A stretch of DNA of 41,943 nt, from contig CAJUHQ010000001.1 of the NCBI GenBank assembly GCA_910586095.1, positions 1-41,943 of the forward strand, written 5' to 3'. The notes beneath the pieces are model-generated. The model searched no databases. It worked only from the letters and a program-made list of their open reading frames with translations, and was not told the DNA's origin. The stretch comes from an uncultured Lachnospiraceae bacterium. Its GTDB lineage: Bacteria; Bacillota; Clostridia; Lachnospirales; Lachnospiraceae. Position 1 is the stretch's first letter. The number at the start of each line of letters is the position of its first letter. The position numbers and the translations under genes are program-made. Positions 7,320 to 15,578 of the stretch are shown in pieces.

Positions 7320-8870
7320 ATGGCACAGATTCAAGTGATAGACCTAACCTTTTCTTATGAAGGAAGTTCTGATACGATTTTTGATCGGGTTTCGTTTACA
7401 ATAGATACCGATTGGAAATTAGGTTTTATAGGAAGAAATGGAAAAGGGAAAACCACATTTTTAAAATTGTTGTTAAGCGATTATGAATATACAGGAACAA
7501 TTCGATCCACGGTGATGTTTGATTATTTTCCATATAAGATGCAAACAGATCAAATGCAACAGTGTGGAGCAGATCTAATAGAACAGATGAAACCAGGCTG
7601 TGAATTATGGCGAGTACTCTGTGAGATGGATAAGTTAGAGGTGGATGCAGAGGTACTATATCGTCCCTTTGGTACTTTGAGTCATGGAGAGAGGACAAAA
7701 GTGATGTTAGCAGTTTTGTTCTCAGGAGAGAATGATTTTTTGCTGGTGGATGAGCCGACGAACCATTTAGACCAAGCCTCGCGGGAGAACGTAAAAGCTT
7801 ATTTAAAAAGTAAGAAAGGATTCATTTTGGTTTCACATGATAGAGATTTGCTCGATGCCTGTATCAATCATGTTCTGGTATTGAATCGCGAGTCAATCGA
7901 AGTACAAAGCGGTAATTTTTCAAGTTGGTGGGAAAATAAAACGCGCAAAGATGCATTTTCACAGATGGAAAACGAAAAACACAAAAAGGAGATTGACAAA
8001 CTCAAAAAGGCTTCGCGCCAGGCACGGCAGTGGGCAGACAAAAATGAGAGCACAAAGATTGGTTTTGATCCTATCAAAGATCATGATCGGTCAATTGCAA
8101 CACGTGCTTATATTGGAGCTAAGACAAAGAAGATGCAAAGTAGAGTCAAACAGATGGAGAAGCGAATTGACAGAGAAATTTCTCAAAAAGAAGGGCTTTT
8201 GCAGGATATTGAAACCCCTGTGGACTTGAAAATGTTTTCTTTAAAACATCATAAGGAGGTTCTAGTCAGAGCAAGACAGTATGGATTGGCGTATGCTGGT
8301 GCACAAGCCTTCGTTTTTGAAGGGGTGGATATGGAAGTGCATCAAAAAGAACGCGTCTGTTTGTATGGCAAAAATGGCAGTGGTAAGTCTAGTCTGATTC
8401 GAGCTATTTGTTTGCACGCTAATCAAGAGGAGGCAAACATAGAAAGCCATTTAAGAGAAGAAGGGACATTAGAAACCGCAGCAGGATTAACGATTTCTTA
8501 TGTCAGCCAGGATACTTCTTTTCTAAAAGGAAGTATTCAGGCATTTTGCGATTCAAGAGCGATAGATGAAAGTCGCTTTTGTGCACTTCTAAGACAGCTT
8601 GATATGGAGAGAGTTCAATTTGCAAAGGACATGGAGAACTTTTCGGAAGGCCAAAAGAAAAAGGTTCTCATAGCAGCAAGTTTAGTCACATCAGCACATT
8701 TGTATATTTGGGATGAACCACTCAACTATATTGATGTGTTCTCTAGGATGCAGATTGAGAAACTGATACTTGCATATCAGCCCACTATGCTGATTGTGGA
8801 ACACGATGTGCGATTTTGTGAGAATATTGCAACGAAGACGGTGGTGATTGACGATAAAGTATCTAGATAA
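7320..8870 (+). CDS. ABC-F family ribosomal protection ATPase, Lsa-like
   Basis: 516 residues with two ABC ATPase domains and no membrane segments, the plan of ABC-F translation factors. The first domain has Walker A GRNGKGKTT (about 38-46), signature LSHGERTKV and Walker B LLVDEPTNHLD. The linker is highly basic and helical (KKEIDKLKKASRQARQWADK, then KIGFDPIKDHDRS). The second domain has GKNGSGKSS, FSEGQKKKV and IWDEPLNYIDVFSR; this last motif is typical of the Lsa/CplR group, which confers lincosamide, streptogramin A and pleuromutilin tolerance by displacing drugs from the ribosome. The start at ATG 7320 follows AGGAGG with seven bases; a TTG at 7314 is too close. Resistance is an inference from family membership. 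Confidence 0.9.
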   Translation: MAQIQVIDLTFSYEGSSDTIFDRVSFTIDTDWKLGFIGRNGKGKTTFLKLLLSDYEYTGTIRSTVMFDYFPYKMQTDQMQQCGADLIEQMKPGCELWRVLCEMDKLEVDAEVLYRPFGTLSHGERTKVMLAVLFSGENDFLLVDEPTNHLDQASRENVKAYLKSKKGFILVSHDRDLLDACINHVLVLNRESIEVQSGNFSSWWENKTRKDAFSQMENEKHKKEIDKLKKASRQARQWADKNESTKIGFDPIKDHDRSIATRAYIGAKTKKMQSRVKQMEKRIDREISQKEGLLQDIETPVDLKMFSLKHHKEVLVRARQYGLAYAGAQAFVFEGVDMEVHQKERVCLYGKNGSGKSSLIRAICLHANQEEANIESHLREEGTLETAAGLTISYVSQDTSFLKGSIQAFCDSRAIDESRFCALLRQLDMERVQFAKDMENFSEGQKKKVLIAASLVTSAHLYIWDEPLNYIDVFSRMQIEKLILAYQPTMLIVEHDVRFCENIATKTVVIDDKVSR

Positions 8871-9082
8871 TAAAGGAATATCTAAGAGCTTGTACAATAA
8901 AAATGAAGGCAAGATGGTATTGACAAATGCACCAATTCATTTTAGCATAAAATTGTGTAATGAGAAGCTGGTATATAGTCAATATATGTACTAATATAAA
9001 CGGCGCAAAAAACATGGGGTAATTCACACTAGTTTATGGTACCGGCCGATTCAGAGCAAAATAGTTAAGGAGGGACAAAAAG

Positions 9083-9688
9083 ATGGCAATTAATCTACAA
9101 AAAGGCCAGAAGGTAAACTTAAAGAAAGGGGCAGCAACAGGATTAGGAGAAATTCTTGTGAACCTCAACTGGAATAGTAAACCTGCAAAACAGGGATTCT
9201 TTTCAAAGTTGCTTAGTGGCGATTCAGCAATTGATCTGGATTTAGGCTGTTTGTATGAGCTCAAGGATGGAAGAAAAGGTGCTGTGCAAGCTCTAGGAAA
9301 TGCCTTTGGTTCTCTGAATCATCCGCCATATATTGCTCTAGATGGAGATGATCGGACGGGGGCGGCTGTGGATGGAGAGAATTTGCGTATCAATGGTAAC
9401 CAGATTGCGGATATTCAACGTATTTTGGTATATACATTTATCTATGAGGGAATTGCAAACTGGAAACAGGCAGATGCAGTAGTTACGATCAAATATCCAG
9501 GAGCTGAGGATCTGGTGGTTCGCATGGATGATTACAATTCTTCCAATAGAATGTGTGGTCTAGCATTGTTAGAGAATGTAAATAACGAGACATTTAGTGT
9601 GGAAAAAATTGTTCAGTTCTATCCAGGACATCCAGATCTAGACAAGGCATTTCATTGGGGAATGAAATGGACACCAGGTCGCAAATAA
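9083..9688 (+). CDS. TerD-domain (tellurium-resistance family) protein
   Basis: 201 residues, cytoplasmic. It starts MAINLQKGQKVNLKKGAATG, the usual TerD opening, followed by IDLDLGCLYEL and the acidic Ca2+-binding motif DGDDRTG, then IADIQRILVYTFIYEG and the closing FSVEKIVQFYPGH. TerD proteins bind calcium and act in stress responses to tellurite, phage and colicins, usually in multi-gene ter clusters. Here no terB, terC, terE or terZ neighbour is present, so it is a lone copy. An insertion of about 10 residues (AKQGFFSKLLSGDS) separates the first strands. The ribosome site is AAGGAGG. A terminator follows at 9809-9864. Confidence 0.85.
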   Translation: MAINLQKGQKVNLKKGAATGLGEILVNLNWNSKPAKQGFFSKLLSGDSAIDLDLGCLYELKDGRKGAVQALGNAFGSLNHPPYIALDGDDRTGAAVDGENLRINGNQIADIQRILVYTFIYEGIANWKQADAVVTIKYPGAEDLVVRMDDYNSSNRMCGLALLENVNNETFSVEKIVQFYPGHPDLDKAFHWGMKWTPGRK

Positions 9689-9808
9689 GAGCCAAACATA
9701 TACAATAAACCAACAGTAGGGTAGTCTACTATGTAGATGTTAGACGCAAAACTATATGAAAAAGCAGACTATAGTAATTTTGAAGGTTATAGATAAAAGG
9801 ATACGATA

Positions 9809-9864
9809 CAAAAAGCAGTAATCTTGTGTGCGATGACACTCACAGAAAACTGCTTTTTGTTTTT
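9809..9864 (+). terminator. Rho-independent terminator after the TerD gene
   Basis: CAAAAAGCAGT (9809-9819) pairs with ACTGCTTTTTG (9849-9859), and T-rich sequence follows. A nested GTGTG/CACTCAC element sits in the loop. Confidence 0.8.
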
Positions 9865-9888
9865 ATAAGGGGTTTCTGTGAAATTAAC

Positions 9889-9917
9889 TTGCAATAAACA
9901 GTACAAGTAAATATAAT
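9889..9917 (+). promoter_or_regulatory. Sigma-A promoter for the NlpC/P60 - GGDEF operon
   Basis: TTGCAA (9889-9894), a 17-base spacer and TATAAT (9912-9917). The AAGGAGG ribosome site of the leader peptide begins only three bases after the -10, so the transcript start must lie within or next to it; the leader peptide could then be read from a nearly leaderless RNA. Confidence 0.65.
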
Positions 9918-9931
9918 AGAAGGAGGAATTT

Positions 9932-9988
9932 GTGGAGTTTGTTAATAAGATTGTAAGGAGAAGTTCAGTGAGGAGAAGATACGCATGA
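9932..9988 (+). CDS. Putative 18-residue leader peptide coupled to the NlpC/P60 gene
   Basis: A GTG-started frame gives VEFVNKIVRRSSVRRRYA (first residue Met in vivo). A strong AAGGAGG (9920-9926) lies five bases upstream. Its TGA (9986-9988) overlaps the ATG of the downstream gene as ATGA, the classic arrangement for translational coupling. The peptide is strongly basic with six Arg in 18 residues, five of them in the last 10. Either it is a regulatory leader whose translation opens the hydrolase start site, or the frame is fortuitous; the ribosome site and overlap argue for the former. No family can be assigned to something this short. Confidence 0.45.
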   Translation: MEFVNKIVRRSSVRRRYA

Positions 9989-11274
9989 ATGGAGCTATGA
10001 AAAGGAGTTGTAGACGTCTTGCAGCAGCAGTTTTGTGCGGTACTATATTATGGGGAAGCCCTGACACAACAATTTTTTGGGAAGGTAATCAAGTACAGGC
10101 AGCAAAAAAGGATGACTTAAAAAATGAAAATAAGAAGGATGAGGACAAGTTAGAGGATATTACAGATCAAGTCAATGAGCTCGAGGAGGAGCAAGCGGGA
10201 ATTGATGAGCAGATACAAACATTAAGTGATGAGATTGCGGAGTTGATGGCAAGTATCAGTCTTTTGGAGGAAGATATTGAGAAGAAAAAGGAAGAAATTG
10301 AGCAGGCAAAAACGGATCTTGAGCAAGCGCAGCAGATAGAGCGTAACCAGTATGAGAATATGAAGGCGCGGATTAAGGTTATGTATGAAAGTGGAGAATC
10401 TTCCTATTTAGATATTCTTTTTCGCTCTTCGTCTATGCAGGATATGATTAATAAGGCTGACTATGTAGAGAAAATGCACGAGTATGATCGCAAAATGTTT
10501 GACAATTATCAGATAGCCAGGCAGAATGTGGAGATTCAGAAAGAGAAATTAGAGGAAGAAGAATCAGAGTTAGAAGCGGCGCAGGAAGGACTTCAGGAAG
10601 AGAAAGACAGCATGGAATTGGCGCGAGCGGAACTAGAGGACATAAGTTCTGATTTTGCTACACAGATCAGTAAGGCTAAACAGCAGGCAGAGGTTTATAA
10701 ACTACAAATTAAAAATCGTAATGCAGAGATCAAAAAGATTGAGGAGGAAGAGCGAAAAGCGGCCGAGGAAGCAAGAAGAAAGGAAGAGGAGAGAAAGAAA
10801 GCAGAGGAGGCAGCTAAAAAAGCGGCCAATAACAATTCTACTACTAGTACAACTACAACTAATACAACAACACCAAGCACAAAAGGAACAGCAACTGTAA
10901 ACAAGGAAGAGATCCAATCTGTCAACGGAAGTGCAAAAGGAAAAGAAATTGCTATATTTGCGTGTGGTTTTGTGGGAAATCCTTATGTAGCAGGTGGAAC
11001 AAGCCTTACAAATGGAGCGGACTGTTCTGGTTTTACACAGTCTGTCTACAAAGCGTTTGGGTACAGTTTGCCTAGAAATTCTACATCGCAGCGATCTGCT
11101 GGAAGAGAAGTCAGCTATGCGGAGGCACAGCCGGGTGATATTATCTGCTATCCAGGACATGTGGCAATTTACATAGGAAATGGAAAGATTGTGCATGCAA
11201 GTTCTGCTAAGACAGGCATTAAGATTAGCAATGCACTGTATCGCAATATCTTGTGTGTGCGTAGAATTGTGTAA
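9985..11274 (+). CDS. Secreted NlpC/P60 peptidoglycan hydrolase with coiled-coil N-terminus
   Basis: 429 residues. There is a signal peptide at about 1-40 (RRLAAAVLCGTILWG, cleavage probably near VQAAK), a long coiled coil at about 42-270 of the PcsB/CwlO type, a Thr/Ser linker (about 280-310, STTSTTTTNTTTP), and a C-terminal NlpC/P60 domain. The catalytic residues are visible: C347 in GADCSGF, H392 in GHVAIYIG and H404 in VHASS. Such enzymes cut D-gamma-glutamyl-diamino acid bonds in peptidoglycan at division or elongation; the coiled coil usually restrains activity and binds an FtsEX-like partner. GAGGAG lies eight bases before ATG 9985. A GGDEF gene follows after 36 bases, likely in the same transcript. 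Confidence 0.92.
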   Translation: MNGAMKRSCRRLAAAVLCGTILWGSPDTTIFWEGNQVQAAKKDDLKNENKKDEDKLEDITDQVNELEEEQAGIDEQIQTLSDEIAELMASISLLEEDIEKKKEEIEQAKTDLEQAQQIERNQYENMKARIKVMYESGESSYLDILFRSSSMQDMINKADYVEKMHEYDRKMFDNYQIARQNVEIQKEKLEEEESELEAAQEGLQEEKDSMELARAELEDISSDFATQISKAKQQAEVYKLQIKNRNAEIKKIEEEERKAAEEARRKEEERKKAEEAAKKAANNNSTTSTTTTNTTTPSTKGTATVNKEEIQSVNGSAKGKEIAIFACGFVGNPYVAGGTSLTNGADCSGFTQSVYKAFGYSLPRNSTSQRSAGREVSYAEAQPGDIICYPGHVAIYIGNGKIVHASSAKTGIKISNALYRNILCVRRIV

Positions 11275-11310
11275 GGGGATGGATGTTTTTTAAAGGGTGG
11301 TAAAAATGGA

Positions 11311-13110
11311 ATGAATAGTGTAAATATTACAGAATATAAGACCGTGCCCGGGGAATATGTCGCGTATATTGGAAGGGCGGCTTTAAATAAGGGATATGTA
11401 TTTGCAGATGGTGATGAGGCATTTTATCATTTTGTAGGCAAAAATTCTTGCTTTTCTATGTTAGAGCTATTGCATCCAGATGATGTGGAAGGATTTATAG
11501 AGACAGCGGTATCGCTTGGCACAGAGAGAAAATGTGTGATTGTACGCATGAAAGGTGCAGATGATGTCTATAAGATTTTTTATATGGAATTATGGCGAAA
11601 TGGAATGTTTGACGAAGACTTTCAATCTATCAGCTTAGAGTTTTGTAATTTCATGGAGTTGCGCGATCAGTATCTTCACCATATGGGAATTATTAAAAAA
11701 TATCAAGCGTTTATGGGCCTTTCTCAGAACATGTTTTTTGAGTACAATTTTGCGACAGAACGACTCAAAGTGTATCGCTATATCAATGGAATGGGACAGG
11801 CTGCATTAGATCGAAGCCTCGAGGAGATTTATAACGAAATTATGACTTCTGAAAGTTATACAAGAAAACGCAAGAGCGAATTTGATGTATTGTATCACTT
11901 TTTGAAAAAAGGTGTCGATCGGTTTAGTGCCACATTGGACGCACAAATGCTGCTTGAAAATACGAAAGGCAGTTTGATTTTTAGGGGCAGCACGATGTAC
12001 GATAGAGGTGCTAAGATGATGGCCATTGGTATTATTGATTTGGCAGATAGCGAATATGTATCACAAAGCTATTATATGACAGACAGTGCCTTTGATCCAG
12101 GAACGGGTCTATGGAATAAGCGCGCAATTAATGAGTATGCAGTTGAGAAGACACTAGAGGGCAAATCGTTTTATCTATGTATGATGGATGTGGATGATTT
12201 TAAGAAGGTTAATGACAACTGTGGTCATCTGTTTGGAGATAAAGTGCTCTCTAAGGTATCAGAGATTATTCGAAGCGTTCTAGACGCGCGCGGAGTAGTG
12301 GGGCGTTTTGGCGGCGATGAGTTTATGATTGTGGCAGATGGTGTGGACAATGAGGAGGATTTAAAACGTATTCTAAAGACAATTGCCCACAATATGAGTT
12401 GGGCCTATCATGATTTGCAAGATTCTATGACAATTACTACTTCCTGTGGGGTGGTCAGTTTTCCAAAAGATGGGGAGACGTTTGAGGAATTATTTTTGAA
12501 GGCAGACAAGGCGCTCTATGTGGCAAAAGCAAAGGGCAAGAATAGGTTTGTCATTTATGATGAGGCAAAACATGGAAAGATTGTCAATGAAGGAGAAAAC
12601 GCACGTGTTGGTATCAAGGCGATTGTAAGTGACAGCAAAAAAGCGGCGGTGATGTCGGAGGTGGTTCTTTCACTTCATGTTCATGGTACAGGAGCGTTAC
12701 CAGAAGCAATGGAGAAGGTTCGGAGCTATTTTGATATTGACGGAGTTGCAATCTATTGCAGTGACCAGATGCATAGAGTGTTGACGGCTGGTAAGTACAT
12801 TAATCCAATCATGCAGCTTACTTTTATGGAAGATCCCGTTTATCGTTCATTCTTTGATGAGAGAGGCGTGTATGAGGAGACGACAACGAGGCGGCTTTGT
12901 AATATTCAGCCAGAGGCATACCGACTTTATGAGTTGCAAGAGAGCAAGGAATTTGTACAGTTTGCAGCATACAGAAACGGAAGGCCAGAGGCGGTGGTGG
13001 CATTCGATTATTTTAATCGCGCTCCCAAAATAGGGGCTACAGATTTAGGACTTATGACGATTGTGGGAAGGCTTATGGCACAAGTAGCATGCGGTTTAGA
13101 ATATTTCTAA
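11311..13110 (+). CDS. Soluble GGDEF diguanylate cyclase with PAS-like and GAF-like domains
   Basis: 599 residues without membrane segments. Residues about 20-120 and 130-245 resemble sensory PAS-type folds (SMLELLHPDDVEGF is a PAS-like stretch). The GGDEF domain runs from about 258 to 420, starting FDPGTGLWNKRAIN, with DVDDFKKVND and an intact active site GRFGGDEF (334-338). No RxxD inhibition site is found five residues before GGDEF, so product feedback may be absent. Residues about 440-599 look like a GAF domain (FDIDGVAIYCSDQ, IVGRLMAQVACGLEYF). It is placed 36 bases after the NlpC/P60 gene, with the AGGGTGG ribosome site. The stop codon lies inside a terminator-like hairpin. Predicted role: c-di-GMP synthesis in response to a cytoplasmic signal. 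Confidence 0.9.
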   Translation: MNSVNITEYKTVPGEYVAYIGRAALNKGYVFADGDEAFYHFVGKNSCFSMLELLHPDDVEGFIETAVSLGTERKCVIVRMKGADDVYKIFYMELWRNGMFDEDFQSISLEFCNFMELRDQYLHHMGIIKKYQAFMGLSQNMFFEYNFATERLKVYRYINGMGQAALDRSLEEIYNEIMTSESYTRKRKSEFDVLYHFLKKGVDRFSATLDAQMLLENTKGSLIFRGSTMYDRGAKMMAIGIIDLADSEYVSQSYYMTDSAFDPGTGLWNKRAINEYAVEKTLEGKSFYLCMMDVDDFKKVNDNCGHLFGDKVLSKVSEIIRSVLDARGVVGRFGGDEFMIVADGVDNEEDLKRILKTIAHNMSWAYHDLQDSMTITTSCGVVSFPKDGETFEELFLKADKALYVAKAKGKNRFVIYDEAKHGKIVNEGENARVGIKAIVSDSKKAAVMSEVVLSLHVHGTGALPEAMEKVRSYFDIDGVAIYCSDQMHRVLTAGKYINPIMQLTFMEDPVYRSFFDERGVYEETTTRRLCNIQPEAYRLYELQESKEFVQFAAYRNGRPEAVVAFDYFNRAPKIGATDLGLMTIVGRLMAQVACGLEYF

Positions 13111-13120
13111 ACCGCATTTA
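13089..13120 (+). terminator. Terminator hairpin containing the GGDEF stop codon
   Basis: ATGCGGTTTAGAA (13089-13101) pairs perfectly with TTCTAAACCGCAT (13105-13117) around three bases. The UAA (13108-13110) is in the 3' arm. Only a short T-rich stretch (TTTA) follows. It lies between the convergent GGDEF and spoIIID genes and may serve both. Confidence 0.7.
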
Positions 13121-13138
13121 TAGCATATAACCCATGGG

Positions 13139-13396
13139 TTATTCACTCTGCTGATGGGCATATTTTTTACGGGTAGCAAGTCCCCCTCTGATATGACGCT
13201 CAGACTTGTTCACATCCAGTACGGAGCGCGCCTGTTTTGCAAGGGTGGGATTGACCTGCATGAGCCGCGAGGTTACATCTTTATGTACCGTAGATTTGGA
13301 TACGCCGAATGCTTTGGCAGTTTGCCGAACGGTGGCGTTATTGTCAATGATATAGACAGCAATATTGATGGCTCTTTCCTCAATATAATCTTTCAT
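13139..13396 (-). CDS. spoIIID: Sporulation transcription factor SpoIIID
   Basis: 85 residues starting MKDYIEERAINIAVYIIDNN, then the helix-turn-helix ATVRQTAKAFGVSKSTVHKD and the basic tail ERHIRGGLATRKKY, which matches SpoIIID along its full length (about 90 residues in Bacillus). SpoIIID is a DNA-binding regulator in the mother cell that modulates sigma-E and sigma-K genes, so the organism is predicted to sporulate. It is a single gene, convergent with the GGDEF gene and divergent from moxR with 98 bases between the starts. The AAGGAG upstream is rather far (about 15 bases) from the ATG; GAGAG is nearer. Confidence 0.95.
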   Translation of the reverse strand: MKDYIEERAINIAVYIIDNNATVRQTAKAFGVSKSTVHKDVTSRLMQVNPTLAKQARSVLDVNKSERHIRGGLATRKKYAHQQSE

Positions 13397-13494
13397 AATC
13401 TCTCAAAGGTACTCCTTCTGAATCATTTCTACATTCTATGAGACAAAAAGTGGGATTATGAAAAGAACATTCGGGAAATCAAAGGAGGCGTTTT

Positions 13495-14424
13495 ATGGAA
13501 ACAAATACCATTTTAATGAAAATAGAAGAAAATGTATCGCGTGTGATTGTAGGAAAGACAAAAGTGATTAAACTTTTGCTCGCGTGTATAGCGGCGGGGG
13601 GACATGTATTGCTAGAGGATGTGCCTGGAACAGGAAAGACAATTCTTGCCAAAGCAATAGCAAAGTCGATGGGCTGTCAATTTGACCGTGTACAATTTAC
13701 ACCCGATTTGCTTCCAAGCGATGTGACAGGATTATCCTTTTTTAATCAGGAGAAGGCAGCCTTTACATTTAAACAAGGGCCAGTATTTACCAATGTTTTG
13801 TTAGCCGATGAGATTAATCGTGCTACGCCGCGAACCCAGTCAAGTCTTCTAGAGTGTATGGCAGAGGGACAAGTGACAGTGGATGGACAAACTAGAATAC
13901 TCAAAACCCCTTTTTTGGTTATAGCAACACAAAATCCTGTGGAGACAATTGGGTGTTTTCCACTTCCAGAGGCACAACTTGACCGTTTTTTGATGAAGGT
14001 TACTATGGGGATGTTAAGCCCTATAGAAGAGCGTCAGATGGTGGATCGGTTTATTTGTGATGAACCATTAGAAGAGTTAGAGGCAGTGTGTAGCATAGAA
14101 GAGATTAGAAAATTGCAGGAAGAGTGTCGTTTTGTCCATGTGTCAGAGGAGTTGCGCAACTATATTGTGACGTTTGTGCAGGCAACGCGCAAAAGAAACG
14201 AAGGCGTAAGTCCTAGAGGAACACTTGCCTTTTTGCGTGCCGCGCAGGGGTATGCATTCGTGCAAGGCAGAGAGTATGTAGTGCCAGAGGATATTAAGGA
14301 AGTTGCACATCCTGTGCTATGTCATCGATGGATTGGTGAGGCTAATAAGGAACAGACGCAGGCGGCAGTAACAGGACTGTTAAACAGTGTACAGATGCCA
14401 ACGGAGGATTGGTCAAAGAGATGA
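13495..14424 (+). CDS. MoxR-family AAA+ ATPase
   Basis: 309 residues. Walker A is EDVPGTGKT (about 41-49), then the MoxR-type RVQFTPDLLPSDVTG, Walker B LLADEINRATP, sensor 1 VIATQNPVE, the LPEAQLDRF arginine-finger segment and a lid domain ending near EVAHPVLCHRW. MoxR ATPases act as chaperones for partner proteins with von Willebrand-like or DUF58 domains. AAAGGAGG lies upstream of the ATG. The stop overlaps the next gene's start (ATGA), and the third gene overlaps likewise, so the three products probably form one functional unit at the membrane. Confidence 0.93.
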   Translation: METNTILMKIEENVSRVIVGKTKVIKLLLACIAAGGHVLLEDVPGTGKTILAKAIAKSMGCQFDRVQFTPDLLPSDVTGLSFFNQEKAAFTFKQGPVFTNVLLADEINRATPRTQSSLLECMAEGQVTVDGQTRILKTPFLVIATQNPVETIGCFPLPEAQLDRFLMKVTMGMLSPIEERQMVDRFICDEPLEELEAVCSIEEIRKLQEECRFVHVSEELRNYIVTFVQATRKRNEGVSPRGTLAFLRAAQGYAFVQGREYVVPEDIKEVAHPVLCHRWIGEANKEQTQAAVTGLLNSVQMPTEDWSKR

Positions 14425-15578
14425 TATTGCTTTTTTTGATGGGAATTTTTTTGGCAGGCACCATGTGGGAATTGTACTATCGATACCAGTGGGCCAAAGA
14501 GATCACCGTGGATTTGTGGTTTGAGTCTGATATCGTGTATGCAAAACAAGAGACTACACTATATGAGGTGATAGAGAACAAAAAACGTATGCCAGTACCG
14601 ACACTTGAAGTAGGATTTCATACGAGAAGAGAGTTAGATTTTGCTGATACAGACAATACGCAAGTCAGTGATTATATATACAAGAGAGATATTTTTTCGG
14701 TACTAGGCAGTCAAAAGATTGTGCGCAAGATCCCTGTTAAATGTACTAAACGTGGCAGATATCAAATAGACAGTGCAGACTTGATCTCCTACACATTATT
14801 TTATAAGAAACGTTACAATAAGGAGATTAGTGTATCAACAGAGCTTTTTGTATATGCAAAAAAGGCAGATGTGTCAGAGATTATGACAGTGTGTAGCCAT
14901 TTGTTAGGAGTGTTACAGTGCGCTAGAAATTTGTATGAAGATCCATTTGCTTTTCGCACAATTCGTGACTATACCAAAGAAGATCCCATGAAGACAATTA
15001 ACTGGAAAGCAAGCGCAAAGATGGGAACATGGATGGTTAATACATTTGATTCGGTGCGATCACAAAAGGCCATGATATTTTTGGATGTAGAGGATTCAGG
15101 TATTTTAAAACGTGAGGAGTTAGTAGAGGAAAGTATCGCAATTTGTGCCACAATTATACGAAAGCTGTTGGGGCAGAGTGTAGAGGTTGGTTTTGCTTAC
15201 AATGCAAAGGATGGTGGCGCAGGATATTTGGAGATGATGATGCCCTCAAATAAAAAGAGCAGTTTGCACAAGTTAGAACAGGGGCTTGCGCAGTATAGTG
15301 CTGTGGATGGCACACAGGATTTTGGGCAGATGATAGATACTATATTTCAGGATGTTTTTGCCAGAAGTCCGCTTAGTACAGATACACTGCTTCTAGTGAT
15401 TACCAAAAATTTAAATACGTCACTTCTCCAAAAGATCACGCAGTATACACAAGGAATCTATCAGGCCTTGATTGTTGTGCCAGTGTTTAGAGGGGAGAGC
15501 AAACAAAGAAATTTTGAACAGGAGAGTAGTAATAGAGAAAATATTCACGTGCTCATAAAGGAGGTGGAGCGTGCATGA
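14421..15578 (+). CDS. DUF58 domain protein
   Basis: 385 residues. One N-terminal membrane segment (about 2-16, MILLFLMGIFLAGTMW) leads into a beta-rich region and then the DUF58 hallmark around DPFAFRTIRDYTKEDPMKTI followed by NWKASAKMG. The C-terminal half is a vWA-like fold (KAMIFLDVEDSG has an Asp at the usual metal position). The ATG at 14421 overlaps the moxR stop. A TTG at 14409 in frame is also possible but directly abuts the GGAGGA site. DUF58 proteins are the usual substrates or partners of MoxR. The operon end is a membrane protein that overlaps by four bases. Confidence 0.88.
   Translation: MILLFLMGIFLAGTMWELYYRYQWAKEITVDLWFESDIVYAKQETTLYEVIENKKRMPVPTLEVGFHTRRELDFADTDNTQVSDYIYKRDIFSVLGSQKIVRKIPVKCTKRGRYQIDSADLISYTLFYKKRYNKEISVSTELFVYAKKADVSEIMTVCSHLLGVLQCARNLYEDPFAFRTIRDYTKEDPMKTINWKASAKMGTWMVNTFDSVRSQKAMIFLDVEDSGILKREELVEESIAICATIIRKLLGQSVEVGFAYNAKDGGAGYLEMMMPSNKKSSLHKLEQGLAQYSAVDGTQDFGQMIDTIFQDVFARSPLSTDTLLLVITKNLNTSLLQKITQYTQGIYQALIVVPVFRGESKQRNFEQESSNRENIHVLIKEVERA

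Noticed and set aside
10655..11196. Frames on both strands overlapping the NlpC/P60 gene (Ser/Cys- or Arg/Lys-rich)
   Set aside because: Shadows of the coiled-coil and Thr-rich linker coding sequence.
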